Below, one piece after another: positions 60,061 to 64,000 of a DNA stretch of 64,000 bases. A program made the position numbers and the translations under genes. This DNA comes from Voacanga thouarsii (lineage: Eukaryota > Streptophyta > Magnoliopsida > Gentianales > Apocynaceae): positions 3,346,001-3,410,000 of the forward strand of contig JANUWF010002200.1 of assembly GCA_026120185.1 (NCBI GenBank). The letters are read 5' to 3'. Numbering within the stretch: position 1 is the first letter of the stretch; each line of letters starts with the position of its first letter. Below the pieces are notes generated by a model. The model searched no databases and was not told the origin of the DNA. It saw only the letters and a list, made by a program, of their open reading frames with translations.

Positions 60061-60680
60061 CAATAAAAATTTATTCAATAATTTATTAGTAGAATGATAT
60101 AGTGTTGACTATCGGTTAATTCAATGGTTTAGATTAAATTTTAAAATAGGGCATTAAGATTTATTTTTTTTGAAAGATAATTGTTGTTAGACTGAATTCT
60201 GTGATTTTTTAGATTCTTTGCCATTTGTTAATCCCAATCTTTCAAATTATATATATTCGGTTAGTTATTAATAAAATTATCTCTTTTTATTTTTTAAATT
60301 ATTTCAAATTATAACAAAAAAAGACTGATAATAAAGGGGAAGAACTAAAAAAAATTTAAATTTTAATCACACCTTCTTCTTCCTTCTTCTTGTCTTTGTC
60401 TCTGATTTAGGTTTTTTGGCCATCATCGCCTCCTCAAAATTAGTCAAAGAAGTCACTTAATTAAGCAAAATTGGTAGCAAATATTACTTAGCTGAGTGAG
60501 CTGAGAAAAATTTGTTGCTAAAATTTAAGAATTTAGCAAAATTTGGGGTGAAATGTGGGAAAATTACTAGTTGAAACAATAGATATTTTTATTCTACTTG
60601 TGTGTGTGTGTTTTTTTTTTAATTATTGGAATTAGGAGGAGCAGAGAAGAAGGATTTGTGGTGGTGGCATTATTCTGGTA
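60061..60680. repeat. Duplicated block B, copy 2 (right part)
   Basis: The block is collinear with 22446-23030, including AAAATTAGTCAAAGAAGTCA, GCAAATATTACTTAGCTGAG and GAAGAAGGATTTGTGGTGGT. It is non-coding. Confidence 0.8.
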
Positions 60681-61385
60681 AGTATAGCAATTTTTAAGCC
60701 CATCAAAATTTTGAGCCTTACAGGAATAGGTGGCATAAAATCTGTTGGGGATGCCATTCCTAAGCCCATCCAATTTCCATAACCACTATAGTTTGCAAGC
60801 ACTTAATTAAGGGACTGGTTTGTTGTTGATTAGACTAACGAAATATGATAATTTTTTTTATAACCTTGCTATACTTACTAGAATAATAATGACATAACAG
60901 ATTGATTTGCTGTTGAATAGATTAAGGAACGATGATAATTTTTTTGGTAGCATTGAATTTTTTTTAAGGAAAATATTGGTATAATTTTGTAATTTTATTT
61001 TAGATAGGTTAAGGTTGAATTTGTTGGTATTTAGGTCTTAGTAAAGATGTATATGATATATCTAATTTTAAGAAATTGATTGAAATTTTAGTTTATGTGT
61101 TTATTGCATTTTATCCTATTAAGTTAAGATAATGACACTTTAATGCCAAAAGTTATAAAAAAGTACTGTAAGTCTATAAATACTTCACGGAACAAGTTTC
61201 TTCTACTAAAGGATTATTTTGAATATCTTATAATTAATATTGATAAAATAAATATTTTATTATAACAATAATTTATGCTAGTCAATACTATTGACTAATA
61301 GTCAATGAATTTTTATCATCTTTTTTATAATTTGTAGTATTAAAATATCACTACTTCCAACCTAATGGAGGTAAATTACAATAAA
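60681..61385. other. Unit 2-specific 700 bp segment between two short copies
   Basis: It is absent from unit 1. It is flanked by two copies of the stretch GATATTTTTRTTCTAC to GAAGGATTTGTRGTGGTGGC (about 60580-60670 and 61390-61475). The repeated sentence-like motif TAAGCCCATC occurs near 60694 and 60753. No gene or known element is recognised. Confidence 0.5.
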
Positions 61386-62290
61386 TTCGATATTTTTGTT
61401 CTACTTTTTTTTTTTTTTTGGTTTTAAATTGGAATTAGGAGGAGAAGAGAAGAAGGATTTGTAGTGGTGGCATTTGGAATTGCAGTATGGGCAGTGAGGG
61501 TGCTGAAGGTGAAAGTGGCCTAAATAAGAGGAGGTGATGATGGACCTTTTAATATCTTTTCTTCCCTAAACTCTCGGAAAAAGTTAATTCTTTTCTTTCA
61601 TTCCCGAATCCCCAAATACCATTCGACCTAAGTTATCATAAATATTTTTCTCTACTTTTCTCTTATAATTTAAAATATCCTTTTTTTTTTTTCATGCATA
61701 AACTTCCTAAGTTAATTCTTTTTTTTCACATTTTGCATTGAAAAAGTTGAATTAAATTAATGTTTATAAAGAAATTACAACAAAAATAACATTCCAACAA
61801 GCTTGTCTACGGTAAAAAGTAACATGACAATAGTAATATATTTCATGTACACATTTTAAAAAACGTCTAATCTTAAATAAAGTCATATATATATATATCT
61901 TCACCGGCAAAGAACATAATTGATGGTAATTAAGTCCCTATCTGGAAATAAATGGAATGGGTTCTGCTAAGTGGTTGCCAAGTTCTTTTAGGTACTGATA
62001 ATTCTTCCTTTGTTGTTTGTTTGCTTATGTACTTTTCCTGAGAATGGAACTGTCAAGGAAAGTTCGAGTTCAAATCGCAATTTCTTCCACTTTATATTTT
62101 TATAAATTCGTTAATTATCGTTTTCTAACGTTTTTAATTACTATTACTGTTATAAACAAACTTGAAACAAGCAAACACATTTTTGCATGGCGGGTGTCCA
62201 TTTAGATGTAATTAACTTGTTTATTTTTTTTTAAAAAAAGAAGAATTGAAAGAAATTTAATTATAGTTAAATATTTAGGATTAATTTATT
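61386..62290. repeat. Duplicated blocks B (end) and C, copy 2, with empty sites
   Basis: This stretch is collinear with unit 1 once the MULE and copia are removed. The junction TGCAGTATGGGCAGTGAGGG (61481-61500) is the MULE empty site and CAAATACCATTCGACC (61613-61628) is the copia empty site. Block C landmarks follow up to about 62290, where unit similarity ends. Confidence 0.85.
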
Positions 62291-62890
62291 AAAATAAAAT
62301 ATTATTAAATTCAGAATAAATATAAAACTTAATTATTAACAAAAAAGAAAAGTATATTATAATTTTTAAAAAATAAAAATTATTTAAATTAATATTATTT
62401 TAAAATAAAATTTTAATTTGAATTGAGAGAATTGTTTTTTCAAATACAGCCTGTATTAAGAAGCCAGAAAATCCTGGCAAAGGCCTTTTTTAAAATCCAA
62501 CCGTATTTGGTACAACTGCCCTTCTTGTTTTGGTTGTTGTCTTGTCCTTCTCTTCTCCGTGTACTCCACGCATGAATGAGGAGGCAAGCTCTTGGGTGCA
62601 AGCTGCAACGGTAGCCGTACATTTACGTCAGCGTGTGCGTGCCTGCGGGTCTCTGTCTTATCAATAATCGTTAGCGGTTAGCAGCACTCAAGAAATTACT
62701 AAATAAATTATATGTTTCGCGTCAGTTCCCGGTTCCCGATGATATCCCATTTCTCCATTTTCTAGGTACCCTCACCCTGAGATTCCGTCATACGTTAATA
62801 CTTGTGCTCCCCGGTAGCGCTAAGTATTCGGGTCTTTCGTGATAACTACGATTGCCGATTGTATTGTTGGGATCTCAACTCTGATCCGAG
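62291..62890 (+). promoter_or_regulatory. Upstream region of the right-edge gene
   Basis: From about 62560 the composition shifts to higher GC with several CpG and TACGTCA/GCGTCAG motifs (62625, 62720), as in a promoter and 5' UTR. TAAATAAATTATATG near 62699 is a possible TATA region. The 5' UTR would run to 62890. This is inferred from composition and position. Confidence 0.4.
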
Positions 62891-62981
62891 ATGGGAATTG
62901 GAGAAGAAGATCGGGAACAACTGCTTTCTCCATTGTCGTCTTCTTCTTCTTCTGCAGAATCTGGTGGATCTTCAATTTTAG
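62891..62981 (+). CDS. First coding exon of an unidentified host gene
   Basis: The ATG at 62891 opens MGIGEEDREQLLSPLSSSSS, then SAESGGSSIL, ending at donor GTCAGT (62982). The acidic start followed by a serine run is a disordered N-terminus that identifies no family. A possible second exon begins after TTGCAG at 63477 in matching phase and reads DSSSFPSLKANGTENGQDR, but its 3' splice site is unclear. The rest of the gene would lie beyond the window. Clean codons and the promoter-like upstream region make it the best candidate for an active gene besides the lipoxygenase. Confidence 0.5.
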
Positions 62982-64000
62982 GTCAGTTTTGTTTTTGTTT
63001 TTTTTTTAATGGTGTCTGTGCAAATCATAGCGAGTTCCTTATGTTATTTTAATTGGGGGATTTTTGCAGTTTTTGCTTTATGATTAGCTTTTGTTGTTCA
63101 AATGCAAGAATCTCCATAGTTGTGTTGCTTGATCTTATTGTATTCTATCCTGATGAATACAAAATGGGGAAGTTTATTATTTGGTTTTACTTGTGTGGGG
63201 TGATTAGGAGTTTGCGGGAGAATTCGAGATTTATATTCAGACTTGAATGAACATTGATCGTTTTTTGAATTTTGATCAAAGCGAGAGTTGACTTGACAAT
63301 TCTATTTTGTTCTACATAAAAGGAGCAAACTTGATACTGCATTTTGTTACAAGTGTACGGCGTTGGCTCTGCTTTATGTTTTAAAAAGATCAGCTGATTA
63401 GTACAAAATGGCTTTCTTCCCTTACAAATACACCTTCTTCCCGTCATATTACTAGTGTTCTTTATATCAGTTGCAGATAGTTCTTCCTTCCCAAGTCTGA
63501 AGGCGAATGGGACTGAAAATGGACAAGATAGATCTTTGGTGTTTAATTGATGTCCCATGTTTGCTGTGGTTGTAATGGATAATACCGTAGAGCGTTCTAC
63601 TCAAATATTCCACTATTGTAATAAAGTTTGACCTATTTGTTATTTCAAAATTGGAAATAGACCTGCTCAGTTTTGATGGGGTAAAACCAACCAACTTCAC
63701 CTTTATTCTAGCTAGTGCTGCCCCTAATTGGCATATCTTACATCAACTTTGTATTGAGAAAAGATCCAGTCTATTGAGCATAGAAACCAATCTCCGTTGA
63801 ACAACTTGAGATATAGGATTGTGAATAATAAGACTAATATAAGAAACATTTTATCTACTCAGCATGCAGAGTGACAATCTGAATTAAGAGCCAAATTACA
63901 ATGTCCATAGCGTAACTCGTGTTAGGTATTTCACTTGTATAACAAAAAACATAAGGAGCTTTGCTGGTTCAAAATTGACATTTTTATTAAACTGTGAACA
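62982..64000. other. Probable intron(s) and right edge
   Basis: AT-rich with a T run after the donor. Apart from the possible exon at about 63477-63540 no coding signal is recognisable. Short frames on both strands here show no domain. Confidence 0.45.

Noticed and set aside
1..64000. CRISPR arrays, operons, phage or plasmid origins
   Set aside because: No regularly spaced repeats with unique spacers and no bacterial gene organisation. The sequence is eukaryotic nuclear DNA.

Overview
The window looks like a repeat-dense, AT-rich nuclear region of a dicot plant. The evidence is an intron-bearing lipoxygenase exon, a plastid ndhD fragment, captured EIN2 exons, and plant-type LTR retrotransposons, MULE, hAT, LINE and SINE elements. 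Only the two edges carry sequence that looks like host genes. At the left is the first coding exon of a 9-lipoxygenase-type gene on the minus strand (1242-1446) with its upstream region. At the right is the first coding exon of an unidentified gene on the plus strand (62891-62981). No bacterial-type operons, CRISPR arrays or phage were seen.

The space between the edges is a roughly 5 kb non-coding segment present twice in tandem: unit 1 at about 6420-46419 and unit 2 at about 46420-62290. Each unit was then inflated by different transposon insertions, and one copy often shows the empty site of an insertion in the other.

Unit 1 holds four insertions. (a) A Ty3/gypsy Tat-lineage element (7393-21596, minus) carries gag-PR-RT-RH-aRNH-INT, a convergent antisense plant-mobile-domain (PMD) ORF, and a 3.2 kb solo LTR nested in aRNH. 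(b) A SINE lies at 21929-22214. (c) An 11.9 kb MULE (23047-34936) has 139 bp inverted repeats, a decayed MuDR-type transposase, a MAIN-like PMD gene with intact splice sites, and a subterminal palindrome array. Nested in it is a hAT element (24080-25760) that captured EIN2 exons and introns. (d) A Ty1/copia element (35097-43657, minus) has its LTRs interrupted by a TR-GAG-like mini-retrotransposon and two solo LTRs, each with a 5 bp target duplication.

Unit 2 holds a plastid ndhD insertion (about 48470-48900), a (TA)n tract, and a Ty1/copia element (49037-56494, plus) whose RT/RNase H part is replaced by an antisense LINE 5' leader plus ORF1. It also holds a nested pair of LTR-like blocks (about 56943-60060).

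Every element-encoded gene read here carries stops, frameshifts or deletions, so none appears autonomous. The points most worth checking are the EIN2-capturing hAT, the PMD cargo in two unrelated element classes, the MULE palindromes, the copia-LINE chimera, and the dated series of insertions that the tandem duplication provides.
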